Source of the DNA: Paralvinella palmiformis
Taxonomy: Eukaryota; Annelida; Polychaeta; Terebellida; Alvinellidae
DNA length: 64,000 nucleotides
Assembly (NCBI GenBank): GCA_025642065.1
Contig: JAODUP010000463.1
Span: forward strand, 434,001-498,000
Reading direction: 5' to 3'
The notes below the pieces were generated by a model. It worked only from the letters and a program-made list of their open reading frames with translations, was not told the DNA's origin and did no database searches. The translations under genes were made by a program, and so were the position numbers. Of the stretch, positions 24,124 to 35,099 are shown one piece after another. The stretch's first letter is position 1. The number at the start of each line of letters is the position of its first letter.

Positions 24124-24324
24124 ATGTCCATTCAAATGGAGACTGCTGATGATTTGTCACAGCCACCAACACCAGACGATCTCCAAGAAATATCTATTGC
24201 GGAGCCCAATCCCGCTGATGTCAGTGGGAGTAGCATTACTGGTGCCACTTGTAAGATAGTCCATGACACCTGTTTCAATATGTTCTATTTAGTAGAACAA
24301 TTAATAAGTGATAACGCCAGTTGA
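24124..24324 (+). CDS. Unrecognised 66-aa ORF, possible first exon
   Basis: Open frame MSIQMETADDLSQPPTPDDL... ending EQLISDNAS and a stop at 24,322-24,324. Acidic/Pro-rich start, then a TCKIVHDTCFNMFYL segment with two Cys and one His. CpG-rich sequence precedes the ATG. P-like copy 3 inserted 16 bp after the stop, so the stop may lie in what was once an exon or UTR. No family recognised; it may be a real N-terminal exon or chance. Confidence 0.35.
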   Translation: MSIQMETADDLSQPPTPDDLQEISIAEPNPADVSGSSITGATCKIVHDTCFNMFYLVEQLISDNAS

Positions 24325-24340
24325 GAATGCATGGCTTTAT

Positions 24341-26568
24341 CAAAGACTATATATAACAAGACGTGTTACTTCGCGTTTTAACATGGGACGCCATTTTGAA
24401 TTCATGGAGCGCCAGGGCCCTAGCGACCGGAGGTAGATTGTCACGGACAGCTCCATTAGTTAACATGGCGCTTAATGGCACTGGTTCATTCTGCGCCGCT
24501 TTCGGCTGCAGTAACAGAAAAAGTATGCACAAATAAAGACATCCCCAAAAGGAAATGAAAGCTAGTGTAAAAATTTGATATGATCTGGTTTAAAAAATAG
24601 GATATTTAAAAATAAGCATAACAATTTGAAGTAGACACGCCCCTACTTGACATCACCCAAGCAGTAGGCCCAAGCAGGATCTATCTAGAATCTATATTTG
24701 TTTCAGACAAAATCTGATCAAATTTTATTGAACAATATCACCTATTAATCACAAAATGGGTATGTAAGATATACATAAGCTTACAGTTACATGTACTGGA
24801 GCCACTGAAGATGTTATGAGCGGGAGGTATATTTTACTTTATTATTGTTAATAATATAATTGGACTTCTAAAATTACATTACTATAATCAGATAATTTTT
24901 CCCTAATTCAATAATTATAAGTAGCTGAGTATTTACATGATCACCTGCATCCATATTTATTTTTAAACGTAAACAATTGGTACTTATTGATATATATGGA
25001 CTTCTATTTGTAATTTAAATGTTATGAAATTAATTATTAAATACCTCAACTAGTGGTAGAAACATTCATTTTGTTATTTTTTCTATTGACAGAAGTAAAA
25101 GATGGTTTATTAATTGTTGTCGTTCAGATATATGATGAGGAAAGATTTAAATTACTTGAACACTAATTGTAGAATATATGATATGCATTTCACTGAAACG
25201 GAATTCATGAACCAGACAACTTATCTAGAATGCTATTCCAACTATTTTTATGTACCAAATCCACCGCATGCATCCACTGAAATCAAAGAGGAAGGTATTA
25301 ACAGATAGGAGACATATACAGGAGACAGGGCCAGCTGTGATGGTAATTAATATTTATAAATATTAATGGTGAAAATTGGTATTATAAAATTAATTAAATA
25401 AGAAACTTTGTCAGCCCATTTCATATCTTAATACAAAAAAAGGATTACCAGCACCTGAATTAGTACTTGAATGTTCAGCTCATGTGGTTTAATTGGTATA
25501 CTTCTCTTCATAACTTAAATGCATATCAAATCAAATAACCAACTTGAAAAAAAGGCAAAACATGTGTTTACACATTGTGTATGCACTTGGTTCAAGTCAT
25601 TATTTTACAAGGTATTGTTCTGTTTCAGTCCTTGGAGTTCTATGATGATGAGATACCATGTAAACAGGCCAATCTCTTTGTTACAGATTTACTGGTGTTA
25701 TCTGTTACAGTAGTCAATGCATGTGTCTATTACATTTCTGGGTATAATTTGGGTTATTCTGTCCATCCATTTGATAACAAATGACTGATTGTAACTATAG
25801 ATGAACCAGTGGCACAAGAGATTTGATGCCGCTTATTGTATGAAAGTACTAATTTCTCTATCTCTAACATACACATTGTTAATATTCCATGTATATTCTT
25901 TGTTCTCAGCTGGGCTGGCCTATATTGCATGGTCTATATTATTGAGGTGTAGACTTTAAATGAACTTATAATTTGTTTAGTTAATATATGATAAATGGAC
26001 ATGATGAATATATGGTGAATTGTGTTATGGTTGCGTTATAATAGCTGTATATATCATTATATGTCTATATCCAAATAAGTAAAAATGTATGGACTATGAT
26101 AAACTGACATGATGAAAGTATGTTTGTATGCATTTACCTCATATATACCTAACTGTTTTCATTTAAAAAACTACGCCTTCCACACACAAAGCTGTGAAAT
26201 AACCTAAACCACGTTCAATTATTTTCTAATCAGCTGTCAAGTGATCACAAATTGTAGGCTATGAATTAATTAAGTGACTGGGCTGTGAAATCACTTAATT
26301 ATTTATTTACAGTTTCAGAGCTTCGTTTCCTTCAATACCACGTGTGCACAATTAAAGTGTTTATTAACAAAAGAGTATGTGATCATGTAACATATAGTAC
26401 TAGTATTGGCAATTCATTTCAACCTTGCGCACACATGTACACGATGACATGTGGACAACCAGAAAGATTTTATTTATCTGATAAATACCTCCGGTCGCTT
26501 GAGGCGCCACTGGTTCAAAATTCAACATGGCACGGCAAGAGTAACGCCTCTCTATATTTAAGCTCTCT
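24341..26568 (+). mobile_element. P-like THAP-bearing element, copy 3 (complete, 2,228 bp)
   Basis: Begins CAAAGACTATATATAACAAG at 24,341, ends TATTTAAGCTCTCT at 26,568, and is flanked by the exact 8-bp duplication GGCTTTAT (24,333-24,340 and 26,569-26,576). Just inside each end are inverted blocks: CGCCATTTTGAATTC and CTAGCGACCGGAGGTA at the left against TACCTCCGGTCGCTTGAGG and TTCAAAATTCAACATGG at the right. This copy defines the family boundaries best. Confidence 0.88.
24465..25735 (+). pseudogene. THAP-domain gene remnant inside P-like copy 3
   Basis: Block 1 (24,465-24,536): MALNGTGSFCAAFGCSNRK then a stop. Block 2 (25,093-25,294): after TTGACAG, RSKRWFINCCRSDI and, in the next frame, LNYLNTNCRIYDMHFTETEF, ending GAG|GAAG|GTATTA. 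This matches the second half of a THAP finger (Trp, then CxxHF), with the third Cys apparently changed to Tyr (RIYDMHF) and one frameshift. Block 3 (from 25,629): SLEFYDDEIPCKQANL, with an internal deletion relative to copy 1. Together they outline one spliced protein: THAP domain, a Pro/His linker (PNPPHASTEIKEEG), and a short acidic tail. Confidence 0.7.
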
Positions 26569-26809
26569 GGCTTTATTAGGCTAACAATAGACAACTAATC
26601 GGTAGGTGGCACCACAATAGGGTGATATCATTGTATACAAAGTAGTAGTAGCTGTGCCACAATATAAGACTATACTGATATAATTAAAACTAGTGGATAT
26701 TACAACAACACCTCCATCAGAGGAAATGCCATTTTTTTAACGGGGTCTGGTATTCATACACAGTGAAGCGACGCACCACTAGGTGGTGCACACTGAGATC
26801 AAAGACAAT

Positions 26810-27760
26810 GAACTGTGCATCCACCGTCCGCCAAGCGGGAGACAATTTTGTATGCGGCCCCAGACAACACGTCCATCAGCCGAATCTCGATGCCGAAATT
26901 GTCGCAGCAATCGTACGCGAAGCTGCAGGCTGAGGGCCATCTATTTCGGGGGATGTCATTGGAGGTCTGGTGGCCCAATTTGTTGTGTCCAAACAGCCGT
27001 GTCCAGTTCTGCCAGCCTTTGGAATGGCTGCGTACACCAATTATCACCGGAGGTGCAACCGACCGCAGCACCCGTAATACCTTGCTTTTGAACTGAACGT
27101 CGGACACATCCCCGACAACTTCCAGCGCCGGGATATAAACGTCGATGGCGCAAGACACTTCTTTCCGACAGACCTACAACTAGGTCTGCTCGAGAAGGGG
27201 AAGACTTAGTATGTCGACGCGACGTTCTACGTCGTTCGAGAGCCATTTCAGCAACGTACGGCATGACAACTGCACCAAGCAACTGCCTCTCACCATGTGC
27301 TATGCTTTCTGTCGACCCAGCACATCACACCCATCTTTGGTACGGTTTTATTTTCAAACGTTCTGGGACACTGAATTGTGCCGATGTGTCGTTAAACAAT
27401 ATACATCCATCCATCCATCCACACCCATCTTTGGTCGGCTGGAGCAAGAAGCGACAGCGGCGCTCACTCCGCGCCTACAGTTCGTCGCCCGCGCCTGGAT
27501 CGAGAGTGCAACATGGCCACCAACATGCTGCAGTCTGTATTTCCAATCCGTCCGCAAGAACCACGACCTGGAAGGATGGCACACTCGTCTGAACGCCAGA
27601 GGTTGGGCAGGCATATACTTCTACATGTTGGTGACATTGTTGCACGACGAATCGTCCTTGATTCACGTCCAGTTGCCTCTGGTGTCGGACGAAAAGCTGA
27701 AGAGACACCAGAAAATCTTCGGCTTCTGGGAAAAATATGAGAACGGCGACCCCTCTGCCC
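26810..27760 (+). pseudogene. MULE (Mutator-like) transposase with FLYWCH-type N-terminus, internally deleted
   Basis: A GC-richer island. Read across frames: DNFVCGPRQHVHQPNLDAEI (end of a FLYWCH-type finger, HVHQP), an NYHRRCNRPQHP stretch, FELNVGHIPDNF, VDGARHFFPTDLQLGLLEKG, then YVDATFYVVREPFQQ, which carries the first catalytic Asp of MULE transposases. The middle of the catalytic domain is missing, and the frame resumes at LEQEATAALTPRLQ, then HDLEGWHTRLN, YMLVTLLHDESSL and LVSDEKLKRHQKIFGFWE, the usual C-terminal end. Several frameshifts, one in-frame stop and a SINE tail insertion (27,341-27,418) show it is inactive. Confidence 0.75.
27341..27418 (+). mobile_element. 5'-truncated SINE tail with (CATC)n, 16-bp target duplication
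   Basis: CACACCCATCTTTGGT occurs on both sides (27,327-27,342 and 27,420-27,435, approximate to a base or two). Between lies ~78 bp with TGTGTCGTTAAACAATATAC and a (CATC)n tail, a 3' end typical of tRNA-type SINEs. It splits the MULE remnant. Confidence 0.65.
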
Positions 27761-27761
27761 A

Positions 27762-28870
27762 CCAGGGTTGGGGCGATTACAGGACCAAGATAATCGATTA
27801 CTATTACTTGAGAATTAATGTAATCGATTACATTTTAAAGTAATCATGATTACAGTCATGATTACAATGTATATAACACAAACATGAATGTGATTCTTCA
27901 ATATTTACTCAGTTACATGTATAATACCGATATAAACATGCTACACTGTTTACATGTTGTTTTGTAAGAACCAGACACACTTTGTGATATGTTCTTGAAA
28001 TGAAAATCTACAAGAGACTTTGATGCCTTGTTTGCTTTGTTTTTCGGTTGAGTGGTTGAGAAATATCCTCACCCACCACTCACAGGGGAATAGTACGGAA
28101 AGATAGAGCCGAAATATCCTAAGGATGGCCACTGCCAGAGTGTTTTACGTCCTCAGCAGGTCTTTAACGTCCCCCTTTAATTTTAATAATTGAGTGGAGA
28201 CTGCAGCGCCATTTAACATGGTCAGCCACCCACGAAATTAATCTCTGGAAAAGTTTCGACCTCTTACTGGGATAGAACCTGTGACCCTTTGATGCCAGGG
28301 TACGACATTAATTTGTTTTAATATTTCTGAGATCAATATTCACCATAGAACAAAAGGAGCAAGTATAAACTGAGATTAGTGCAAACAACATCAGTGGAAT
28401 TGTTTGAATATATATTCAGTAACAAAATGTATAATGTGTGGCGTTACTATAGCCATATAAAGTCTATATAATAAATAGGATAATTAGAAGATAGTCAAAC
28501 CCCCCAACACCGACCGCCTCTGTAACTTAACCACCTCTCTAAATGGATCACTTTTCACAGTCTTAAATTATTACTATACTTTAAATTATATATTTCTTCT
28601 ATAACTCGGCCACCTCCCAACTCCGTACTTCGACCTTGGATCTCCGTCTAATGCCACGTTTGTCACCCTGTATGTCGATCAGGGACCAAGATGTAGCCTT
28701 GTTTATATTCACTAACACATGTGTTCATTTAATTGGCTGCTTGCCATCCGACTGCTGGCCAATCAGGATCGTTTGTAGCTGGAGTTAATACGACGGTTTT
28801 ATAAAGAAGCCATCCACGATTGCTGGCTGTGTGACTAACTTGGCCTTAATAATAATACTTAATCTAACCA
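27762..28870 (+). repeat. Dispersed repeat, hAT-like start (copy a)
   Basis: Starts CAGGGTTGGGGCGATTACAG and carries several ATAATCGATTAC motifs, then AT-rich DNA, then a block ending near CAATCAGGATCGTTTG. Inverted similarity to 45,690-46,530. A SINE-2 copy is inserted at 28,028-28,286. It may be two adjacent repeats, as a second start-like motif (GTCAAACCCCCCAA) lies at 28,494. The far end is not resolved. Confidence 0.6.
28028..28286 (-). mobile_element. SINE-2 copy, 10-bp target duplication
   Basis: Shares GAGTGGTTGAGAAA, CCACTCACAGGGG, GCCAGAGTGTTTTACGTCC and GGTCAGCCACCCACGA with 61,434-61,798. Flanked by CTTTGATGCC (28,018-28,027 and 28,287-28,296). The tRNA head is truncated at the right edge. 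It is absent from the homologous position of the repeat at 46.2 kb, giving an empty-site comparison. Confidence 0.85.
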
Positions 28871-28949
28871 CTAGAAATTGATTAAATCGAGTGCATAAAA
28901 GCATACATTAGACAATGTCGATAAACAAGATTAAAATGACTTAGTAAGC

Positions 28950-29560
28950 ATTACAGTTAAAATGTGCGGTTCTGACCAATGGCTTTATAAAAGGTTCGGG
29001 CATCGTGAGATTCTTCAAGGCGTCGACTACACCGTCATGGCTAGTGTGCTGACTAGATTTCAATGGTCTTGCAAATGCAGTTTCTAATGGTGATATCCCC
29101 ATTCGAACCAGTCGCTCCACATAGCTTCTTGTGAAGCATGTATTGAGTCAGTAAAGTTATACATATGTCTTTCATTTAGGAGTCTACTTTAAAGATTCTT
29201 AAGAATAAAGACATAGTTTGTTGTCGAATAACTGTTTGCAGTGGCTGTATTCCTAGAGCATTTAATATAGCTGTGTGATGATTGTGCTTAGGAACGCCTA
29301 TACATCGTTTGACTAGTGTACCTTGTAGTGACTCTTAATGTCTACACAGTCTGTGCTGTAGGTCAGGGTTGGACAGCACATGGTACGCTATAAGTGAGCC
29401 CTTACGTCGCTGCCTAGTCCAGGGTATGACATGTCACTCCCCTGGAGTCCAAATGTAGTGCGTCGGCAGGCCTTCATGCGTTATTCTATTTGAGTTTTAG
29501 ATTTAGCACTTGAGCGGAATATGGCGCCAAGAATATTCACACTTTTGACTGTGTCCATGA
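28950..29560 (-). mobile_element. LINE C-terminal fragment
   Basis: Minus frames read CCPTLTYSTDCVDIKSHYK, a NHHTAIL/LGIQPLQT-like run, then LFLRIFKVDS-like text. This order (PTLTYG, then the post-RT region) also occurs in the LINE at 44.9 kb but the sequences differ, so it is a second, related family. Heavily mutated. Confidence 0.55.
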
Positions 29561-29720
29561 TCATGTGACAACAACACGAGTTAATATAAACTGCCTGTTT
29601 GTATGACTTACAATAGCGGCAACATCTGAAGCAGTATTTCTGCACATTTTCCTTTCATGCTCATAGAACAAATAAACTGAAAAAACATCATGTGTATAAA
29701 TATGACAGCAGTCCGTCAAT

Positions 29721-29985
29721 TAGTGAGCTCCTGTGGCATAGCGGTTAAGCACCCGGTATTTGCTGCCAACGGTCACAGGTTGGAACTCAGCAAGAGTTCG
29801 AAACTTTTCCAGAGATTAATTTCTCGGCTCACAACATCGTGGGTGGCTGACCACGTTAAATGGCGCTGCCGTCTTCACTGAATTATAAAAAATAAAGTGG
29901 GACGTTAAACCCCCCCTGAGGACATAATAAGCGACAGCCTGGGGATTCTCCCCGAACAACAAAACAAACAAACAAACAAACAATG
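29721..29985 (+). mobile_element. SINE-2 copy
   Basis: Head GAGCTCCTGTGGCATAGCGG followed by GTTAAGCACCCGGTAT (tRNA-like), body matching 61,434-61,798 in reverse, and 3' end AAGCGACAGCCTGGGGATTC then CCCC, followed by an (AAAC)n tail. Confidence 0.85.
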
Positions 29986-30545
29986 GGTAAATCAGTTATA
30001 TTGTTATTTTTTGCCTTACATACCAAACCACATCTCTGGCATGATATAACATGGTAAATAAAAGCTGAACCCTAGCCGACCAAATCCACAACTACTCAAC
30101 TCACACCCAACCCGAACCCATACTTAAAATGATACTGAACCCATGCCCAACCCTCAACTTTTCCATTGTAACTTATTCACATTTTTATAATAAAATCCCA
30201 TAGTATCCTAGAGTGACTAATTAGTATCATAAATAGGATGTTATTTACACCAGACGTCTGAAGTTTTGCTCACTAGCAGCACTTGTGGGAATGACGCATA
30301 GGACGTTCCTTGCAATACATTAGAGTGACGGATATTCAGTTGTGTGTTCCTTCCACTACTGTAGTACACAAGAACAGTCTTTTATTACATCCTGTTGATA
30401 GGCTTGGAGCTCTCCATTTTGGGGCTGTTGATTCATTTCATCATCTAACTCGTCCAGGTGTCATCGCTTCTGTGGAGGTGGTTGATCACTGTTGTTGACA
30501 GACATTTGGTGGTGACCCGGGGGCAGAGATGTAGTGCAGAGCGAG
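29986..30545. other. No gene recognised
   Basis: Low-complexity C/A-rich patch (ACCCAACCCGAACCC) near 30,100-30,160; no exon seen. Confidence 0.4.
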
Positions 30546-31760
30546 TTATTCGTGTGAGTGTGGCATAGCCTTCGTGGACTTTTGCCTAGGATTTAGAAAT
30601 ACTGCTGCCTTGTGCAGGATGTGAGGGTTGAACCTTTCCTCTAGCATTGCAAGACAAGTACACTTCAGTGCCACTATGTTGTCACAGTTCTCATCGGCTA
30701 TCTTACAATCTTGCTTGAATTGGAGACAGTGACTCATCGCATATCCTGGGGAGCATGCTCAGCGAATATGCGTTGCACAGTAGCAAACTCCTCATGTACC
30801 GATTTTAGCATGAGATAAGTGCTGTTCCAGCGAGTGTCACATGACTGTTTGAGTGAGTGGTTTAGCAGGTTCTGTATAGACGAAGACGTCATGTAGCAGA
30901 CGAGATTCTTTGCACCGGAGCATGTGAAGAGTCTCATAACTGATGTTGTCTTTTCATCAAAGGTGTGAGTGAGTATTGTGTTGATGATGTGGGCTATGCA
31001 GTCCAGACGTTCATCACTTTGCAAAACCAAAAATCATGTTTGAGTCACGGTCTGTAGTGAATACACACCTACGGGTGAGTACTGCATCAATGCTGAAGGT
31101 GGAGAGTGAAGCCAATACAGAAGATTTAATGTTGTCCCATGTCTTCTGTAGAGATGGGTTAAACTCCTCAGTACACAGAACACGGTTGCTCATAATCCAT
31201 TGTTCAGTAATTCAGTTTACATGGATAGTGAAGTATGCACGCTTCTTGTAATTATCAGTCCACATGTCACTGGTGAAACTAACACGGGTCTGTGTGAGAG
31301 CTGATCGCAGTTCGATGCCAAGCTCCATGCGTTGCTGGAAGGCTGTACCTGCAAGGTGCCGGAAGACAGTAGTGGGATGTGGCAACAGTATGGCTGCATC
31401 AAGGAGGCTGGTGCTGCGGTGCTGTTGAGTCAACAACTGGAATACAAGATTTAGTTTTTTAACTTATTGTGCAACAAAGCTCCCTTTTATATTTACCATT
31501 TACAAATATGAAATTTGGCCACATAAATGTATCGTTCTTACTTCAATCATCACCACTACTTCTACCTGCACTTTTATAACAGTTATTTTACCTATTGAAT
31601 TGTGGTTATTGCTAAAATATATCACTTACCTGTTGTACAAGCGAGATGAACCCAGTATTTGCAACTGTATCTAATGGAAGTAAATCCTGGCACACAAACT
31701 TTTTGACACGCATCTTTGATCTTATCCTTAACAATTATTGATGCCGGATTTGACTTTGGC
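30546..31760 (-). pseudogene. hAT transposase (Ac/ZBED-like) fragment
   Basis: On the minus strand: exon about 31,760-31,630 (VKKFVCQDLLPLDTVANTGF and LVQQ, then a GTAAGT donor), intron 31,629-31,437, and an exon from 31,436 after TTCCAG (LLTQQHRSTSLLDAA). The text continues VSFTSDMWTDNYKKRAYFTI, VFTTDRDSNMI-like, DERLDCIAHIINTIL, SCDTRWNSTYLMLKSVHE and ILHKAAVFLNPRQKS. These are the standard ordered hAT motifs (SDMWTD, TTDxxSNM, TRWNS, FLNPR). At least two frameshifts are present, and neither the BED finger nor the C-terminal dimerisation end is seen. Confidence 0.8.
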
Positions 31761-32018
31761 ACTAGAGGTTGTACAGTATCCGTACAACCCGCGGTCTCAC
31801 TATAGATGCTGAGGTAAATATTGCATGATCATCTTGACTGATTGGAGTTTGGAGTAATATTATATTTATTCATTTATTAACTATTTTCCCCCTGCATTGG
31901 ATTTTTTAATCCATTATTATTAATAGACATTAAAATATTAATTTTAATAATTGATATAATTACTAATGGTCATTACACTAATGGTCATTACACCACATAG
32001 CCATGATCCCACATAGCA
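31761..32018. other. No gene recognised
   Basis: AT-rich spacer between the hAT fragment and the MULE fragment, divergent from each other. Confidence 0.4.
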
Positions 32019-32537
32019 GTGACCAAACTACGTACAGCACAAAGAACATGTTCACGTGGTACACTGACTCAGCTACTAGTGGACCACACTACTGAGACTC
32101 CTGTAGAGGTGCGTGTTGAACTCAGTAATTCTAATACTGTGAAGCGTTTTCTCAGACGGGAATGTGCCAAGACTATGCCTAAGAACCCTGCGTCGCTTCT
32201 CACACTTGATGAGGAGTGGACAATCATTAGTGACCAGGAACAGTTTCTCATCCACGAGAGTGGAGTTAATTCCTCTGATAGGATGTTAGTGTTTGCTACT
32301 AACAATGACCTGCGTCACCTCGCTAATTCTCACTCCTGGTATATGGACGGAATATTCATTGTTACACTACTACTGCTCACTCAGCTGTATATGATCCGCA
32401 TACCGTTAGTCGGTCGTGACTTGTGTATATGCGTTCCTGTCAAACGTGCATCAGTCCACCTACGAGGAACTGTTCACTGCCACACAAGACAGATGTACAG
32501 AGCTCATTGTTGGTTAAAGTTTAATAAAACTTACTAA
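32019..32537 (+). pseudogene. MULE transposase fragment (N-terminal to first catalytic Asp)
   Basis: Open frame of 172 codons with VEVRVELSNSNTVKRFLRRE, NDLRHLANSHSWYMDGIF and LLTQLYMIR. 'LxxSxxWYMDGTF...QLYxIH' is the first-Asp region of MULE transposases. After about 32,400 the correct frame shifts (SNVHQSTYEELFTATQDR in another frame), so the ORF tail is spurious. Everything downstream of the second catalytic region is missing. It differs from the MULE at 26.8 kb (WYMDG against YVDAT), so two MULE lineages are present. Confidence 0.7.
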
Positions 32538-32699
32538 TTCGTGGAGTAGGTAATTGTCCAAGTGAGGAATTGTCCGGTGGGGAATTGTCCAGTTACTCAT
32601 TGTAGGTCTACATCGGTGGACTATTACACAGTATTGTTATTCAAAATAAACCATTTGATATTTATATTACGCTTAATGTTTTGATTCCAATAGAATACA

Positions 32700-32701
<2 letters not shown>

Positions 32702-32741
<40 letters not shown>
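32702..32741. repeat. (AT)n microsatellite
   Basis: Uninterrupted AT dinucleotide run of roughly 40 bp. Confidence 0.9.
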
Positions 32742-32744
<3 letters not shown>

Positions 32745-32799
32745 TAGGAGATCGGCGACATACAAAAAGATATTTACAATAAACACTTTAATCCAATAA

Positions 32800-32990
32800 G
32801 AGACTTGCATAAACGACATTTACATATTTGATGGCATATAATAAGACAGGAGTAATACATAGTCTCTACACACACACACACACACATACACACATGTTAC
32901 AATAAATGTCCGTCTTGATAGGTTTAAAACTCAAAGCGCAGCCACTTCAACATTGCAAAACTTTCTTGTGCTATCCTGGTAATTAGCTTT
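32800..32990 (+). repeat. Partial copy of the 5.3-6.0 kb THAP-bearing repeat
   Basis: Matches about 5810-6010 (TTTACATATTT.ATGGCATATAA, AATAAATGTCCGT, GCAGCC.CTTCAAC), with an (AC)n run at 32,868-32,895. No coding block retained. Confidence 0.6.
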
Positions 32991-33207
32991 TGGCATATAT
33001 TTCTTACCTGAACACCTAGTGGTGGAATCCAGTGACAATACAGCCCCATACTATAAAGACATATAGCATGTATAGCCTATAGCAGGTCTTGATGACCACG
33101 GCATATCGAATTGGAATCAGACACCCAACTGGAGATGAATCTTCAGCAACCACACAATAGGCTGACAGGTGAAGCCACATATTGTAGCCATTAGAGTGTG
33201 GCAAGAA

Positions 33208-34600
33208 GATAGATAGATAGATTTGTTCAGTTCACATAACAATTATACAAGAAATTACAATAACAAAAACATTTATGATAGATCTACAATGTGAACTTAG
33301 GGACCAGGATAGCTATTGTTATACTGTACTTTACATATGGTTATAATTGCTGGTTTTTGAAACACAACAGTATACTTAAGAATATATAGTTTGCCATTTC
33401 CCCATGCCAATATGTCACAGTTAATATATGGCTGAATAAGGGCAAAATATGTTTTGAGGTTATCTGTATTCAAAATATTTGAGATTTTTTTATTTGTGCG
33501 ATTTATATGATGTTTCCGTGTAAGTGACACATCAAATATCACACCAAGAAACTTTGAGCTTTCCTCCTTAGATCCTATGCCAATTCTTTCCAATGTTATT
33601 CCATGTATTAAAAGATTTAAACCACTAAGCTCTAATTTAGCCTTTGATGGCTTAATTATTATGAATTTAGTCTTTTGGGGGTTAAGTTTGTTGGCTTCAA
33701 TATTTGCCTTTTCAAACAATAATTTGGGCTCAGAATCAGATAGAAACAATTTGGTGTCGTACACTAATGATATGTGCCCTTTGGTACACCATACAATGTC
33801 ATTTACATACAGTAGATACAAGAGAGGCCCTAAAATTGATACCTGTGGGACACCACACTCAATTTTGCAAAAATTTGACTTTATTCTTTCTAACTTTAAC
33901 AAATTGCTGTCTGGTTGTAAGGCAATTAACCAACCAGTTTTTAATGTTACCCCTTAAATTTGAAGTGAAATATCAAGGTTGGCTATTGGCTGTGTATTAG
34001 GGCGATATATGACTCCAATAAATTCATTTGATTAACTCTTAATTTCATACTGTGTTTCCATAAAATTGGACTCAAAAATATGTGGTAGGAAAACACTGAG
34101 GTCTTCACAAATTTTATAATTAATATTGTCTTTTACAAATAAACCTATTCCACCACCTCTTTTGTCATCCATTGTTTGTGGTAAAAAATCATGATATCCA
34201 GGTAGAAGTATACGACCATCTTTTGTTTTTCCAAATATTTCACTAATTCCAATAAAGTCAAAGGCAAACTTTTCACCAAGCAAGTCACATAGTAAATTTC
34301 TGAAACCATCCCAGTTTGAATTTAAAATGTGACAGCTTAAATCGAAATAAGATGAGACAGTCTGAATATTAGAGAACTTAATCTGGTTCATAATAAGCAC
34401 TGTCTGTATTACTTGAATTAAAAGGTGACTCATAGTAATTCTCATCATCCCCTATTGCCTGATCCATAAGGATCACCCCTCCCACCCAGGTCCTGCCATC
34501 CACCAATTCCAAATCAGACCCTACATTTAAAAATACATTATTACAATTAATAAGTGACTGGCACCTTGCAAATTCATGCATTTATATCCCTGCTAAAAGC
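33208..34600 (-). mobile_element. Non-LTR retrotransposon (jockey/CR1-like), internally deleted
   Basis: From the right on minus: an APE-type endonuclease start at 34,448-34,032 (LLGEKFAFDFIGISE, PGYHDFLPQTMDDKRGGGIG), then a jump to reverse transcriptase at 33,902-33,297 (CKIECGVPQVSILGPLLYLL, LNPQKTKFIIIKPSK, SSKFLGVIFDVSLT, YFALIQPYINCDILAWGN). The second half of the endonuclease and the first half of RT, including most fingers, are deleted near 33,960-34,030. The FADD box is damaged (SLVYDTKLFL). The left end is a GATA-type tail (33,208-33,224), marking the 3' end. Apart from the FADD damage the 201-codon RT ORF is open, so decay is modest. Confidence 0.8.
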
Positions 34601-34603
34601 TAA

Positions 34604-35017
34604 TTGTTTGTCTCAGCACACAAGTTGATGAAATCAAACCAGTTGTTACATTTGAAACAGAAATGTGTGATTACACATGTAGCGGTACACATATTGTCCT
34701 TAGTTGAGGGCATTGTTGAATACATTGCTGCATGCATAGTACAGAAGGTAACCAAATTTGTTTTGTGTAAAGAGTTTTCATTGGCACTGGTGAAATCTGC
34801 CTCAGAGCGTACAAGTGCCTTCTTAATCATACAAAATAATGGTGGGTTAGTTGTACCATCAGTCAGTGTTATAAAGGTTGTAAAACATTGTGAAGTTGTC
34901 ATTTGTTCCTCTATGAACACCAAAAAGGTTGTATCTTCAAAGGGTATCAACACATATTGTTTTGTATTGGTAAATATTATTTGTACAGAATATGTTCTAC
35001 ACAATCAAACTGACTAA
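34604..35017 (+). pseudogene. P-element-type transposase, C-terminal fragment
   Basis: 137-codon open frame. The core reads LVEGIVEYIAACIVQKVTKF, LCKEFSLALVKS, then FLIIQNNGGLVVPSVSVIKV and VKHCE. This pattern (EYIAGxVxxK, LxCxxC, K..GGL..PS..V) is what I know from the C-terminus of P/THAP9-type transposases; the second Cys of the CxxC is replaced. Following sequence to about 35,100 may continue out of frame (SETAIDGVYSHLRLK). No upstream THAP or RNase H fold is visible: a LINE abuts the left edge. It is the only candidate transposase relic for the P-like family in the window. Assigned by eye. Confidence 0.5.
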
Positions 35018-35099
35018 TTTGTATTTCTCGGGTGATAATGTCAGACACAAACTTAACAAAACAGTGTCGTTTAAGTGAAACAGCCATTGATGGAGTGTA

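Noticed and set aside
27475..27762. Minus-strand ORFs in the 26.8-27.8 kb island
   Set aside because: Shadows of the MULE coding strand; no recognisable family on minus.
34600..35004. 134-codon minus-strand ORF
   Set aside because: Exact antisense of the P-transposase-like ORF, which has the recognisable motifs.
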